The notes under the pieces were generated by a model. It ran no database searches. It saw only the letters and a list, made by a program, of their open reading frames with translations, and was not told where the DNA came from. From contig CAIZGA010000604.1 in the NCBI GenBank assembly GCA_903932385.1, positions 1-6,145 on the forward strand: 6,145 bases of DNA, read 5' to 3'. Below are positions 5,846-6,145 of the stretch, in pieces. This stretch comes from an uncultured Acidobacteriota bacterium. GTDB lineage: Bacteria > Acidobacteriota > Terriglobia > Terriglobales > Acidobacteriaceae. The translations under genes and the position numbers were made by a program. Numbering within the stretch: the first letter of the stretch is position 1; every line of letters begins with the position of its first letter.

Positions 5846-6145
5846 ATGACCGAGCACGATATCAAGATGTTTGCCAGCAGCGATGATGGTCACAATTTCG
5901 ATGACGAGTTCGATAGCCGTTTCGGTGATCCCGAAGAGGTCAGCATTTCGCTGAACCCCGAGGACGACGAAGATTTCGAACTGCCGGAAGAACAGGCCTT
6001 CGCTCTGACCCCGGTTGCCGTTGAAACAATCACTGTTGTGGAGCCAGCGCCTGCAAAGAAGCCGGCCGCCAAGAAGCCCGCAGCGAAAAAGAAAGCCGCC
6101 AAGAAACCGGCAAAGAAGGCTGCAGTAAAGAAAGCAGCCAAGAAG
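5846..6145 (+). CDS. Split-charge protein with acidic N-terminus and histone-H1-like Lys/Ala tail, 3' truncated
   Basis: The frame is open from ATG 5846 to the window edge, giving 100 residues with no stop. I do not recognise the family. Residues 1-66 are strongly acidic, with about 21 Asp/Glu against one Lys and one Arg, including the cluster NPEDDEDFELPEE (37-49). A short hydrophobic stretch (AFALTPVAVETITVV, 51-65) leads into residues 66-100, a tail of AKKPAAKKPAAKK type in which 15 of the last 30 residues are Lys, the rest mainly Ala and Pro. Such tails occur in bacterial H1-like proteins (for example Chlamydia Hc1/Hc2, Bordetella BpH1) and bind DNA or other polyanions with little sequence preference. 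No signal peptide is present, so a cytoplasmic location is expected. A nucleoid-associated role is plausible but is based on composition only; the acidic half is atypical for H1-like proteins. The tail may continue well past the edge. Confidence 0.75.
   Translation, partial: MTEHDIKMFASSDDGHNFDDEFDSRFGDPEEVSISLNPEDDEDFELPEEQAFALTPVAVETITVVEPAPAKKPAAKKPAAKKKAAKKPAKKAAVKKAAKK

Noticed and set aside
5890..6141. 83-codon open frame on the - strand, very rich in Ala and Phe
   Set aside because: It is the reverse complement of the Lys/Ala tail (AAG/AAA read as CTT/TTT), so the membrane-like composition is an artefact.

Overview
The window looks like chromosomal DNA from a Gram-negative (diderm) bacterium. 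The style of the genes fits the Acidobacteriota, probably class Terriglobia: a BamA with an extended C-terminal barrel, an OmpH/Skp-like protein with a Pro/Thr/Ala tail, and a MltD-like transglycosylase with a degenerate first LysM and a Lys/Ser tail. That placement is inferred from remembered family features, not from a search. The coding DNA is moderately GC-rich. I see no mobile element, CRISPR array, tRNA or rRNA.

Layout. Positions 1-663 (+) hold the 3' end of an outer-membrane BamA/Omp85 gene, ending in the usual C-terminal Phe. A 259-base gap follows, with a TATAAT -10-like hexamer and a possible 32-codon upstream ORF behind a perfect AGGAGG. Positions 923-1570 (+) encode a periplasmic OmpH/Skp-family chaperone, closed by a strong intrinsic terminator (1589-1622) that has U-tracts on both strands. 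Positions 1571-1953 are a convergent, relatively AT-rich intergenic region without a convincing gene. Positions 1954-3756 (-) encode the complete translation factor LepA (EF-4). A divergent gap of about 174 bases carries a perfect 7-bp inverted repeat. It leads to a MltD-like lytic transglycosylase with three LysM units at 3931-5706 (+). After a further 139 bases, a gene begins at 5846 (+) and runs off the window. Its product has an acidic N-terminal half and a histone-H1-like Lys/Ala/Pro tail.

How they fit together. BamA and OmpH/Skp form a known functional pair: Skp-type chaperones carry unfolded outer-membrane proteins across the periplasm to the BAM machine. The transglycosylase remodels the peptidoglycan between the two membranes, so three of the five genes concern the envelope. 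LepA is a conserved ribosome-associated GTPase, and its position here looks incidental. The last gene's product may bind nucleic acid or another polyanion, judging only from its composition.

Most of the window is ordinary conserved genome. I found no clear new system. The points most worth a second look are the possible leader peptide before ompH, the split-charge protein at the right edge, the repeated cationic tail of the transglycosylase, and the start-site ambiguity of that gene.
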